NCBI GenBank assembly: GCA_903927685.1
Contig: CAIYOB010000331.1
Coordinates: forward strand, 1 to 9,894
Reading direction: 5' to 3'
Source of the DNA: an uncultured Planctomycetaceae bacterium
GTDB lineage: Bacteria > Planctomycetota > Planctomycetia > Pirellulales > Pirellulaceae
Length of the DNA: 9,894 bases
The translations under genes and the position numbers were made by a program. The notes beneath the pieces were generated by a model. That model made no database searches and was not told the DNA's origin. It saw nothing but the letters and a program-made list of their open reading frames with translations. Positions 1 to 7,773 of the stretch are shown one piece after another (position 1 is the first letter of the stretch; the number at the start of each line of letters is the position of its first letter).

Positions 1-959
1 AGAAACAGCACAACCTGAACAGTCACGCCTCCGGCACGCCGGCGACCGACGGGCAAGGGGTGTACGTCACGTTTCTCGAAGCGGACTTCGGCAGCAGCCA
101 AGGAGTCACGCCGGGCAATCTGGTGGTCGCAGCTTACGATTTCGCCGGGAAACAGCGCTGGCTGGTGCGGCCGGGGCGGTTCTCCAGCGTCCACGGCTTC
201 TGTAGTTCCCCCGTGATTTTCGAGGACCTGCTGATCGTCAACGGCGACCACGACGGCGATTCGTACCTCGTCGCCCTGGACCGAAGCAGCGGCGAAATCC
301 GCTGGAAGGTCCCCCGCGAGAACAAGACCCGCAGCTATTGTACGCCCCTGATCCGCGAGATCGACGGACGGACGCAGATGATCCTGTCCGGCAGCCGGTG
401 CGTGGTCAGCCTGAACCCGCGGGACGGTTCGCGGCACTGGATCATCGACGGGCCGACGGAACAGTTCGTCGCTTCGCTGGTGGACAACGGCCAACTGCTG
501 TTTCTGACCGCCGGGTTTCCCGAACATCACATCCTGGCCATCCGCCCCGACGGCCGCGGCAACGTGACGGATTCGCACATCGTCTGGCGGACGACCAAAG
601 GCTGTTCGTACGTCCCCTCGCCGATCGTCTGCGGCGAGTACTTCCTGGTCGCCGCGGACAACGGGATCGCCAGTTGCTTCGTCGCCCAGACCGGAGAACG
701 CGTGTGGATGGAGCGGCTGGGCAACCACTACAGTGCGTCGCTGATTGAGGCCAACGGCTTGGTGTACTTCCTGGCGGACGACGGCGAACTGAAGATCGTG
801 CGGCCCGGCCGGCAGCTGGACGTCGTCGCGGTCAACCGCCTGGGCGAGTACTGTTTCGCCTCGCCGGCGGTGAGCCAAGGCCAATTGTTCCTGCGGAGCG
901 AAAAGCACCTATTCTGCATCGGTTCGCAAGCCGCCGACCAGACAATGCTGCCCCCATGA
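1..959 (+). CDS. PQQ-like beta-propeller repeat protein, C-terminal part (5' truncated)
   Basis: The reading frame is open from base 3 to the TGA at 957-959 (318 codons) and enters from the left edge, so the true start is outside the window. The GTG at base 60 is not the start, because in-frame codons before it already read as conserved family sequence (NSHASGTPATDGQGVYVTF begins near base 18). At least three propeller-blade signatures are visible, of the form hydrophobic-A/S-L-D-x-x-(S/D)-G-x-x-x-W: YLVALDRSSGEIRW (264-305), VVSLNPRDGSRHW (about 402-440) and CFVAQTGERVW (about 672-710). Such proteins fold as eight-bladed WD-like propellers of the PQQ-dehydrogenase type and are common as exported proteins in Planctomycetota. 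Many do not bind PQQ, and no catalytic residues can be assigned here, so the function is unknown. The next gene on the strand starts 109 bp downstream. Confidence 0.88.
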   Translation, partial: KQHNLNSHASGTPATDGQGVYVTFLEADFGSSQGVTPGNLVVAAYDFAGKQRWLVRPGRFSSVHGFCSSPVIFEDLLIVNGDHDGDSYLVALDRSSGEIRWKVPRENKTRSYCTPLIREIDGRTQMILSGSRCVVSLNPRDGSRHWIIDGPTEQFVASLVDNGQLLFLTAGFPEHHILAIRPDGRGNVTDSHIVWRTTKGCSYVPSPIVCGEYFLVAADNGIASCFVAQTGERVWMERLGNHYSASLIEANGLVYFLADDGELKIVRPGRQLDVVAVNRLGEYCFASPAVSQGQLFLRSEKHLFCIGSQAADQTMLPP

Positions 960-965
960 CGTGTC

Positions 966-1040
966 CAGCTGCTGCCGCCTGTATCTTGATTCACCACGTG
1001 TCCCTGTTTAGCCTCAGCCCTGTGGCAGAAAGGCAATTCC
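966..1040 (+). repeat. Leader repeat copy 1, upstream of the CBM/HzsA-like gene
   Basis: This non-coding block matches 3825-3900, which lies in front of the lyase gene. Aligned by eye, 986-1020 matches 3846-3880 at 27 of 35 positions without gaps, and 1021-1040 matches 3881-3900 at 12 of 20. The upstream flank (966-980) matches 11 of 15, with one 1-base gap before 986. The best conserved cores are TTGAYTCACC and TTAGCCTCAGYCC. TTGATT (986-991) followed after 16 bp by TTAGCC (1008-1013) could be read as a poor sigma-70-type promoter. The block ends 28 bp before the downstream start codon. Its function (promoter, operator, leader RNA, or relic of a duplication) is not known. Confidence 0.65.
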
Positions 1041-1053
1041 CCATCCGTTCACC

Positions 1054-1058
1054 AAGGA
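1054..1058 (+). promoter_or_regulatory. Ribosome binding site AAGGA deciding the GTG start at 1069
   Basis: AAGGA lies 10 bp before the GTG at 1069 and 22 bp before the in-frame ATG at 1081. The spacing favours GTG as the start. Either start leaves the signal peptide intact. Confidence 0.5.
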
Positions 1059-1068
1059 CACTCCGCCC

Positions 1069-3783
1069 GTGCAGCGCCCGATGATCACATTCCTATCACC
1101 TCGCTTCCGGCTGGCAGCCGGGCTGTCCTTCCGCTGCCTGGTCGCGATCGTCTGCGTGTCCGTGTCAGCCGTCCAGACCCTGGCCGAGGACTGGAGTGTG
1201 TGGACCGAGGCGGAGGATTACGCCGCCCAAAACGGTTCGCAAGCCGCCTTTTACCCCCTGGCGGCGACGGCCTCGGGCGGGAAGATCGTCGACCATGATT
1301 GGGGACGCGACGTGGGCGATTTTCTGCGCTGGAATATCGAAACGCCCGCACGCTGCGAGACGCTGTACGTGACGGTCAAGTTTGCTCGAGCCCCGGCCGC
1401 CCCGGCTGCGATCCGCGTCCGGGTCGGCGATCGTCAGGCCGAGGTCCGGTTTCCCACCACCGGCGGCTGGGGATTCGAGAACCGGCAATGGCACTTTGGC
1501 GAACTCCGCCTGGAGGGCCTGCCTGCGGGAGCACACTCGGTCGAGTTGACGGCGATCGCCCCGGACAGCAATCTCAACACCGACGGCTTGTTCGTCAGCG
1601 ATCATCCGCTGGCCGTGGCCGGCCAGAAGGACGTGTTGGAAGACGTCGCCCGGCAGCGGGCTATGGCCAGCGAGGCCGAAACCGATCCCGCGCTGCGCCG
1701 CCGCCTGTTGTCCCCGTACCGGGAACGCCTCCGGCGGATCATCTTTACCAAGCACTTTGACATGGGCGGCTCGCACTACGCCTACACGGACGCCGTGAGC
1801 GACGAAGATACGCTCAACCCGGAGGGCACGATCAAGGAGTTCAACTTCCAAGGCGGTTCCAGTCTGTGCCTGCTGGAAATCGGCGCGGACTACGAGGTCA
1901 CCGAGACCACGCTGTTGCGTGACGACGACGGCGTCTTTCGCGACCCGGACGTGTCGTACGACGGCCGGCGGATTCTGTTCTCGTGGAAGAAGTCCGCGCG
2001 CGAGGACGACTACCACTTGTACGAGTTGGACTTTGACACGCGGGCGGTCCGCCAGCTCACCTGCGGGTTGGGCTTCGCCGACTACGAGGGCATCTACCTG
2101 CCTAACGGCGACATCATGTTCAGTTCCACACGCTGCGTTCAGAACGTGGATTGCTGGCATGTGAGTGTGAGCAACATGCACCTGATGGATCGGGACGGCA
2201 AGTACCTGCGGCGGGTCGGCTTTGACCAGGTCCACACCAACTATCCGCAGGTGCATCCGACCAGCGGACTGGTGACGTACACGCGTTGGGAGTACAACGA
2301 TCGCGGCCAGATTTATCCTCAGCCGCTGTTCCGCATGTACCCCAACGGTGCGCAACAGACCGAGTACTACGGCAACAACTCGTACTTCCCCACGACGATC
2401 CTGCACGCCCGCGGCATCCCCGGCACCGGCAAGGTGCTCGCCGTCCTCTCCGGCCATCACACGCAGCAACGCGGCAAGTTGGCGATCATCGACCCCGTCC
2501 GAGGACGCCGGGAAACCAGCGGCGTGACGCTCGTCGCGCCGCGGCAAGAACTGACGGGCCCGATTCAAGTCGATCAATACGGCCAGGACGGGGATCAATG
2601 GCAGTATCCCTACCCGGTGGACGAAGACCACTACCTGGTCACCTTCCGACCGGCCGGCGAGCCGTGGTTCGGGATCTACTTCATGGACCAGGCGGGGCGG
2701 CGGACACGCTTGGCTGCGGACCCGGAGATCTCCTGCAACCAGCCGGTTCCGTTCGCGCCGCGTCCCCTGCCGCCCCAGCCGATCTATCCGACGGACTGGG
2801 GCCGAACGACCGGCGGCTACGTCATCCAGGACGTCTATCAGGGAGCGGGCCTGGCCGGCATCGCCCGGGGGACGGTCAAGCGAATCCGCGTCGTCGCGCT
2901 GGACTTCATGGCCACGGACATCGGCCGCAAGCACGGACCGTCGGCCATCAGCGATCTGGCGGCCTGGGACGTTAAGGTGGTCCTGGGAGAAGCTCCGGTG
3001 TACGCAGACGGATCGGCCGCTTTCGAAGTCCCCGCGCGCACCCCGGTGTACTTTCAAGCGATCGACGCCGCGGGACATGTCGTGCAAACCATGCGTTCCT
3101 GGTCGACACTGATGCCGGGCGAAGTCTTCGGTTGCGTCGGCTGTCACGAGCACAAGAACGAGACGGTCGAGGCCCGGCCGGCGACGTTGGCCTTGCAGGC
3201 CGGCATCCAACCGTTGGAGCCGTTCTGGGACGTCACGGGCCGAGGCTTCAGTTTCCCCAAGACCATTCAACCGATCCTGGACGCCAAGTGCGTTCGCTGC
3301 CACGCCGGCACGGAGCCGCCTGATTTGCGTGCGACGCCGGTCTGGGACGCGGCGGCCCGCAAATACTGGAATCGGTCCTATCAGGAACTGATTTCCACCG
3401 ACCGGCCCTCCGGTCCCGCCAATGACACGAATCAGCGGCTGGGGGTGATCGAAGAACGCTCCCGGTACTTGAGCTGGATTGGCCGCTGGTCCGTGCCGGT
3501 GCTGATTCCGCCCTACTCGCACGGTTCTTCGCGCAGTCCCCTGATCGCGCTCTTGACGGCCGGTCACGCAGGCGTGCGCATGACCGACGAGGAACTGGCC
3601 AAGCTGTCCTGTTGGATCGACCTCGCGCTGCCTCACAGCGGAGACTGGACCGAAGGCATGACCCTCGAAGACACGCAGCGCTACCAGCGGGTCTACCAGA
3701 AACGCCTGGACTGGCAGCAACAGGAGGCGGCGAATATCCAAGCGTATCTCGCTACGCAGACCAGCCTGACGAAGACTCCCTGA
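1069..3783 (+). CDS. Secreted HzsA-related diheme c-type protein with N-terminal CBM-like domain
   Basis: This 904-residue protein has a signal peptide (basic n-region, hydrophobic stretch about 15-35, probable cleavage after A39). Residues about 42-178 resemble a CBM6/CBM35-type carbohydrate-binding sandwich (WTEAEDY, then SGG, DFLRW, and DGLFVSD at the end). Residues about 225-560 look like a TolB/PD40-type beta-propeller (FRDPDVSYDGRRILFSW at 290-306; Cys356 and Cys362 in the RCVQNVDCW segment). The C-terminal part has two CxxCH heme-attachment motifs, C689-C692-H693 and C741-C744-H745, and then a conserved block including IPPYSHGSSRSPL and CWIDLALP. This layout matches proteins related to the hydrazine synthase alpha subunit that are widespread in non-anammox planctomycetes. 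As I recall the anammox enzyme, a Tyr four residues after the heme-I His is an axial ligand; here that position is Asn697, which argues against hydrazine synthesis. The role is probably periplasmic or cell-surface redox or binding; the substrate is unknown. Confidence 0.85.
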   Translation: MQRPMITFLSPRFRLAAGLSFRCLVAIVCVSVSAVQTLAEDWSVWTEAEDYAAQNGSQAAFYPLAATASGGKIVDHDWGRDVGDFLRWNIETPARCETLYVTVKFARAPAAPAAIRVRVGDRQAEVRFPTTGGWGFENRQWHFGELRLEGLPAGAHSVELTAIAPDSNLNTDGLFVSDHPLAVAGQKDVLEDVARQRAMASEAETDPALRRRLLSPYRERLRRIIFTKHFDMGGSHYAYTDAVSDEDTLNPEGTIKEFNFQGGSSLCLLEIGADYEVTETTLLRDDDGVFRDPDVSYDGRRILFSWKKSAREDDYHLYELDFDTRAVRQLTCGLGFADYEGIYLPNGDIMFSSTRCVQNVDCWHVSVSNMHLMDRDGKYLRRVGFDQVHTNYPQVHPTSGLVTYTRWEYNDRGQIYPQPLFRMYPNGAQQTEYYGNNSYFPTTILHARGIPGTGKVLAVLSGHHTQQRGKLAIIDPVRGRRETSGVTLVAPRQELTGPIQVDQYGQDGDQWQYPYPVDEDHYLVTFRPAGEPWFGIYFMDQAGRRTRLAADPEISCNQPVPFAPRPLPPQPIYPTDWGRTTGGYVIQDVYQGAGLAGIARGTVKRIRVVALDFMATDIGRKHGPSAISDLAAWDVKVVLGEAPVYADGSAAFEVPARTPVYFQAIDAAGHVVQTMRSWSTLMPGEVFGCVGCHEHKNETVEARPATLALQAGIQPLEPFWDVTGRGFSFPKTIQPILDAKCVRCHAGTEPPDLRATPVWDAAARKYWNRSYQELISTDRPSGPANDTNQRLGVIEERSRYLSWIGRWSVPVLIPPYSHGSSRSPLIALLTAGHAGVRMTDEELAKLSCWIDLALPHSGDWTEGMTLEDTQRYQRVYQKRLDWQQQEAANIQAYLATQTSLTKTP

Positions 3784-3795
3784 AGGATGTTGGCA

Positions 3796-3816
3796 GGGGC
3801 GGGACGCCGCCGCCCC
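3796..3816 (+). terminator. GC-rich hairpin after the HzsA-like gene, possible terminator
   Basis: GGGGCGG (3796-3802) can pair perfectly with CCGCCCC (3810-3816) around a 7-base loop, 12 bp after the stop codon at 3783. No T-tract follows, so this is not a canonical intrinsic terminator. It could slow transcription, stabilise the mRNA end, or be chance in GC-rich DNA. Confidence 0.3.
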
Positions 3817-3824
3817 ACCCCCGC

Positions 3825-3900
3825 CAGCAACTCCCGCCAACCCTCTTGACTCACCGGATCTCCCGGCTTAGCCTCAGTCCGGTCTTCGACAGGCAGTCCC
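3825..3900 (+). repeat. Leader repeat copy 2, upstream of the heparinase-type lyase gene
   Basis: Second copy of the block at 966-1040; the alignment is described there. TTGACT (3846-3851) and TTAGCC (3868-3873) keep the same 16-bp spacing as in copy 1. TTGACT is closer to the -35 consensus than its counterpart, while the -10-like part is poor. The block ends 15 bp before the ATG at 3916, so the distance to the start differs from copy 1 (28 bp). That would fit a transcriptional element better than one tied to the ribosome binding site. Confidence 0.65.
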
Positions 3901-3915
3901 AGGGTTATTACCGCC

Positions 3916-5913
3916 ATGCATCCCGCCCTCGCTTGCTCCGTACTCTTGCTGACAGGCATCGTCGCGACGGCCGCCGGCTTCGCCGCCGACTCGGCCGCTT
4001 TTCCCTATCCGCCTACGATTTCGTTGGAGGAAGTCCGAGCCAAGATCGACCAGGCCGACACCGGCCATCCGCGGCTGCTGGCCACGCCGGCGGAGCTGGC
4101 GGCGTTGCGCCAGTCGCTCGGTTCCGATCCGCTGCGCCGGGCCCTGGCCGACGAGATCATCCGGCAGGCCGACCGGCTCCAGCAGACGCCGCCGATCACC
4201 CGGAAACTGGAGGGCCGCCGTTTGTTGGGCCAATCTCGGACGTGCGTGAAACGCGTCCTGACCATGGCGACGGCCTACCACCTGACCGGCGACCTGCGGC
4301 ATGCGAAACGCTGCGAGCAGGAGATGCTGGCCGTCGCCCGCTTCACGGATTGGAACCCGAGCCATTTCCTGGACGTCGCGGAAATGACGTTCGCCCTGGC
4401 GATCGGGTACGACTGGCTGCACCCGCAGTTGGACGAAACCAGCCGTCGGGAGATCGGGACGGCGATCGTCCGGCAAGGTGTCCGCCTGCCCTGGGAGACG
4501 AGTCACAAGGGCTGGGTGCGGTCGAGCAACAATTGGGGCCAGGTCTGCCACGGCGGGTTGACCGCGGGAGCCCTGGCGGTGCTCGAGGACGAGCCGGATC
4601 TGGCCGCTCGGACCGTCCACAGCGCCCTGCACAACGTGACCCGGTCGATGGCCGCGTATGCACCCGCCGGCAGCTATCCCGAGGGCCCCGGCTACTGGGC
4701 GTACGGGACCTCGTACAACGTGCTGCTGATCGGCGTGCTGGAGAGTGTCTTGGGGACGGACTTCGGGCTGACGAAAGCTCCCGGATTCAGCGTGACGGGG
4801 CAGTACCTGAGCCTGACCACGGGGCCGTCGGGCTTGTTCTTCAATTACGCGGACGGCGGCGACACGCGCAGTCCCGAGCCGGTGCTGTTCTGGTTCGCCT
4901 CCCGCTTTCAGCGTCCCGATTGGCTGCTGGGCGAGCGCGAACTGATGCAGGCGCAGTTGGCCGAATTGCGCCGCGACGCAGACGTCCGATCCGGCGGCCG
5001 GCTGCTGCCCCTGGCCTTGTTGTGGATGCGGGAGCCGCCGGGGAACGCGCCGGTCGGCATGCCGCTGCACTGGTCCAGTCAAGGCGGAACGCCGATCACG
5101 CTGCACCGCAGTTCCTGGACCGACGCGAACGCGACGTTCGTGGGCTTGAAAGGCGGTTCGCCGACTGCCAGCCACGGCCAGATGGATATCGGCTCGTTCG
5201 TGCTGGACAGCGACGGCGTGCGGTGGGCGGTCGACCTGGGGGCCGAGGGCTACCACGGGATCGAGTCCCGGGGGATGAACCTCTGGGACCAAGCGCAGGA
5301 CTCCGACCGCTGGACCATCTTTCGCCAGAGCAACGAGGGCCACAACACGCTGGTCATCGACGGGCAATTGCAGCGGGCGTCCGGCTCCGGCAAGATCGTG
5401 GCGTTCTCGGACGCGGCCGAATTCCCGCATTCGATCGTCGACTTGACGCCGGTCTACCAGGGGCAAGCCGCCACGGTGCGCCGCGGCGTGGCCCTGCTGC
5501 CCAGTCGCGAAGTGCTGATCCACGACCAGTTGACGGGCTTGAAGCCGGGCAGTCGCGTCCGCTGGGGGATGATCACCCCGGGCTCGCCCGGCGAGTTGGG
5601 CGCCACGACGCTCGAACTGCGGCAGAGCCAGGCCCGGCTGGGACTTGCGATCCTGTCCCCGCCAGGCGTCGGTTGGCAGCAGATCGACACGGCCCGCCGG
5701 CGCCGCGAGTGGGATTCGCCCAATCCGGGAACGCGGATGGTCGCGTTCGAGGCCGTGGCTCCCGACTCGGGCGAGCTGACACTCGCGGTGCTCGCCACGC
5801 CGGGCAGTTGTCCCAAGTCCGTGACGGACCGCTCACCGCAGGATCCGCCGCTGCTGCAGCAGGTCCCAGATCCGTTCCGCGCACTGTTCGACGCTCACTT
5901 CATGCGTCGGTAG
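3916..5913 (+). CDS. Secreted heparinase II/III-family polysaccharide lyase
   Basis: The 665-residue protein begins with a signal peptide (hydrophobic about 4-22, likely cut near A24). AGGG at 3901-3904 is a modest ribosome binding site for this ATG. An N-terminal alpha/alpha-toroid domain (about 30-370) contains [11 protein letters not shown], then [10 protein letters not shown] (205-214) and [11 protein letters not shown] (254-264). These are typical of heparinase II/III lyases, with Y260 a candidate catalytic Tyr. The C-terminal beta-sandwich starts around residue 390 with [12 protein letters not shown] (419-430), then WAVDLG (437-442) and GHNTLVIDG (475-483). Family members cleave uronic-acid polysaccharides by beta-elimination; the substrate here (heparin-like, alginate-like or other) cannot be read from sequence. 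Two oddities: Gln422 sits where many relatives have a second His in an HxHxD motif, and the last 26 codons are antisense to the end of cysNC, so the recognisable domain ends around residue 635. Confidence 0.88.
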   Translation: MHPALACSVLLLTGIVATAAGFAADSAAFPYPPTISLEEVRAKIDQADTGHPRLLATPAELAALRQSLGSDPLRRALADEIIRQADRLQQTPPITRKLEGRRLLGQSRTCVKRVLTMATAYHLTGDLRHAKRCEQEMLAVARFTDWNPSHFLDVAEMTFALAIGYDWLHPQLDETSRREIGTAIVRQGVRLPWETSHKGWVRSSNNWGQVCHGGLTAGALAVLEDEPDLAARTVHSALHNVTRSMAAYAPAGSYPEGPGYWAYGTSYNVLLIGVLESVLGTDFGLTKAPGFSVTGQYLSLTTGPSGLFFNYADGGDTRSPEPVLFWFASRFQRPDWLLGERELMQAQLAELRRDADVRSGGRLLPLALLWMREPPGNAPVGMPLHWSSQGGTPITLHRSSWTDANATFVGLKGGSPTASHGQMDIGSFVLDSDGVRWAVDLGAEGYHGIESRGMNLWDQAQDSDRWTIFRQSNEGHNTLVIDGQLQRASGSGKIVAFSDAAEFPHSIVDLTPVYQGQAATVRRGVALLPSREVLIHDQLTGLKPGSRVRWGMITPGSPGELGATTLELRQSQARLGLAILSPPGVGWQQIDTARRRREWDSPNPGTRMVAFEAVAPDSGELTLAVLATPGSCPKSVTDRSPQDPPLLQQVPDPFRALFDAHFMRR

Positions 5914-7770
5914 CACCAGGTCGGGGTTCGCCGGCGGCTCGTAGGGCGCCGAGACGCCGGGAAAGCTGGCGATCGAGCCGTTGTCCGCCCGGGCGTATTG
6001 GCCGCCCTGGTCGCGTTGGCGGCAGACTTCGAGCGGCGCGTCCAAGTGCACGACCAGGAAACGCTCCGGGCCGACGACGTGCGCCGCGCGCTGCCGCACG
6101 TCCTCGCGGGGCGCGACAAACGCGCCGATGCAGATCAGTCCGGCGTCGTTCATCAGTTTGGCGACTTCGGCGCTCCGCCGCAGATTCTCCGAGCGGTCTT
6201 CGGCCGTGAAGCCCAGGTCGCGGCTGATCCCCAATCGCATGTTCTCGCCATCCAGCACCACGCAGGCGTGCCCGGCGTCAAACAGCCGCCGCTCCAAGGC
6301 GTAAGCGACGCTGGTCTTGCCGGCCCCCGTCAGGCCCGTCAGCAGGATCGTCACCGGTTGCTGGCCGTACCGGGACGTGCGTTCGTCCGTGGTCACCTGG
6401 CTGTGCTGGCCATGCAGCGTCTGGGCCCGCGGTTCGTCGTCCCAGTGGTCGCGCCGCTGGTCCGCGGTCACCCGCGACAGGATCATGCCCGCGCCCAGCG
6501 TCCCGTTGGTGATCCGATCGATGACGATGAACGCCCCCGACACCCGGTTGCGGCGATAGTCGTCAAAGGCGATGGGCTCGGTCAACGTGACGGCACAGCG
6601 GCCGATCTCGTTCAGCTTCAGGGCCGGAGCGTCCTGGCGGTGCAGCGTGTTGACGTCGACGCGGTACCGGAGCACGTCGATGGCCCCCGTGACCAGCTTC
6701 GTCGTGTGCTTGAACAAGTACTGCTTGCCGGGAACCAGCGGCTGTTCGGCCATCCACACCAGCATACAGTCAAACCGCTGTTCGAGCTTGGGGACGTTCC
6801 CGGGCCGGACGATCATGTCGCCGCGGCTGATGTCGATCTCGTCGGTCAACGTCAGCGTGACGGCTTGCGGCGCGAACGCTTCTTCCAATTCGCCGTCCAG
6901 CGTGACGATCGATTTGACGCGGCTCGTCTTCCGCGACGGCAACGCCATGACTTCGTCGCCGCGGCGGACGATGCCCGAGGCGAGCGTGCCGCAGAACCCG
7001 CGGAAATCCAGGTTCGGCCGGTTCACGTACTGGACCGGAAAACGCAGGTCCTCCAGATTGCGGTCCGACCCGATGTAGACCGTATCCAGGAAGTGCATCA
7101 GCGTGCTGCCCCGGTACCAGGGCATGTTCGGACTGGGATCGACCACGTTGTCGCCCGGCAAGGCGGCAATGGGAATGAAGTGCAGGTCGGGGATGTCCAG
7201 CCGCGCGGCGAACTCGCGGTAGTCCTCCCGAATCCGCTCGTAGACGGCCTGGCTGTAGTCCACCAGGTCCATCTTGTTGATCGCCACCAGGACGTGCTTG
7301 ATGCCCAGCAGGGTCACGATGAACGAGTGCCGCCGCGTCTGCGTCACCACGCCGTTGCGGGCGTCCACCAGGATCACGGCCAGATCGCAAGTCGACGCGC
7401 CGGTGGCCATGTTCCGCGTGTACTGCTCGTGCCCCGGCGTATCCGCGATGATGAACTTGCGCTTGGCGGTGGAAAAGTAGCGGTACGCGACGTCGATCGT
7501 GATGCCCTGCTCGCGTTCCGCCTTCAGGCCGTCAGTGAACAACGCCGGATCGAAGCCGCCGCCCGTCGTGCCGTGGACCGCCGAGTCGCGTTCCAGCGCG
7601 CGGAGCGTGTCCTCGTAGATCATCTTCGAATCGTAGAACAGCCGGCCGATCAGCGTGCTCTTGCCGTCGTCCACGCTGCCGCACGTCAGGAACCGCAACA
7701 GTTCCTTCTGCTCGTGCTCGGCCAGATAGGCGTCAATATCCGTGGCGATCAAGTCCGAATGGTGCGACAT
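5833..7770 (-). CDS. cysNC: Bifunctional sulfate adenylyltransferase subunit 1 / adenylylsulfate kinase
   Basis: The 645-residue fusion provides two steps of sulfate activation in the cytoplasm. The N-terminal CysN part is an EF-Tu-like GTPase that with CysD makes APS from ATP and sulfate. It shows the P-loop GSVDDGKS (31-38), DTPGH (110-114) and NKMD (165-168), then beta-barrel domains to about 440. The C-terminal APS kinase part (about 473-645) makes PAPS: P-loop GLTGAGKT (479-486), [16 protein letters not shown] (506-521), DRSENLRR (525-532) and the lid region ending [11 protein letters not shown]. Two positions differ from the E. coli CysC type: Ala553 replaces the Ser of the usual ISPxR motif (here VAPRED), and the lid reads RDQGGQY, without the usual Lys of RDPKGLY. 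The gene starts 3 bp after the cysD stop, indicating one operon, and converges on the lyase gene with an 81-bp overlap. Confidence 0.96.
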   Translation of the reverse strand: MSHHSDLIATDIDAYLAEHEQKELLRFLTCGSVDDGKSTLIGRLFYDSKMIYEDTLRALERDSAVHGTTGGGFDPALFTDGLKAEREQGITIDVAYRYFSTAKRKFIIADTPGHEQYTRNMATGASTCDLAVILVDARNGVVTQTRRHSFIVTLLGIKHVLVAINKMDLVDYSQAVYERIREDYREFAARLDIPDLHFIPIAALPGDNVVDPSPNMPWYRGSTLMHFLDTVYIGSDRNLEDLRFPVQYVNRPNLDFRGFCGTLASGIVRRGDEVMALPSRKTSRVKSIVTLDGELEEAFAPQAVTLTLTDEIDISRGDMIVRPGNVPKLEQRFDCMLVWMAEQPLVPGKQYLFKHTTKLVTGAIDVLRYRVDVNTLHRQDAPALKLNEIGRCAVTLTEPIAFDDYRRNRVSGAFIVIDRITNGTLGAGMILSRVTADQRRDHWDDEPRAQTLHGQHSQVTTDERTSRYGQQPVTILLTGLTGAGKTSVAYALERRLFDAGHACVVLDGENMRLGISRDLGFTAEDRSENLRRSAEVAKLMNDAGLICIGAFVAPREDVRQRAAHVVGPERFLVVHLDAPLEVCRQRDQGGQYARADNGSIASFPGVSAPYEPPANPDLVLPTHEVSVEQCAERIWDLLQQRRILR

Positions 7771-7773
7771 AAC

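Noticed and set aside
60..62. GTG at 60 as the start of the PQQ-like gene
   Set aside because: The frame is open to the left edge and the codons before 60 already encode sequence typical of the family, so the gene starts outside the window.
959..1003. Direct repeat ACGTGTCC at 959-966 and 996-1003
   Set aside because: It is only 8 bp, one copy overlaps a stop codon, and it is not found in the second leader copy, so it is most likely chance.
1069..3783. Reading the HzsA-like protein as a true anammox hydrazine synthase subunit
   Set aside because: There is no beta/gamma subunit or other anammox gene nearby, the expected Tyr ligand position is Asn697, and a carbohydrate-binding-like domain is attached.
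1165..3840. Minus-strand open frame of 891 codons opposite the HzsA-like gene
   Set aside because: It is a shadow of a GC-rich gene. The translation is low-complexity, rich in Arg, Val, Asp and Gly, without motifs, while the plus strand has a signal peptide, heme motifs and family sequence.
3612..6209. Plus-strand open frame of 865 codons overlapping the lyase gene in another frame
   Set aside because: It is Arg/Pro/Gly-rich with no motifs, whereas the frame from 3916 carries the lyase signatures and a signal peptide.
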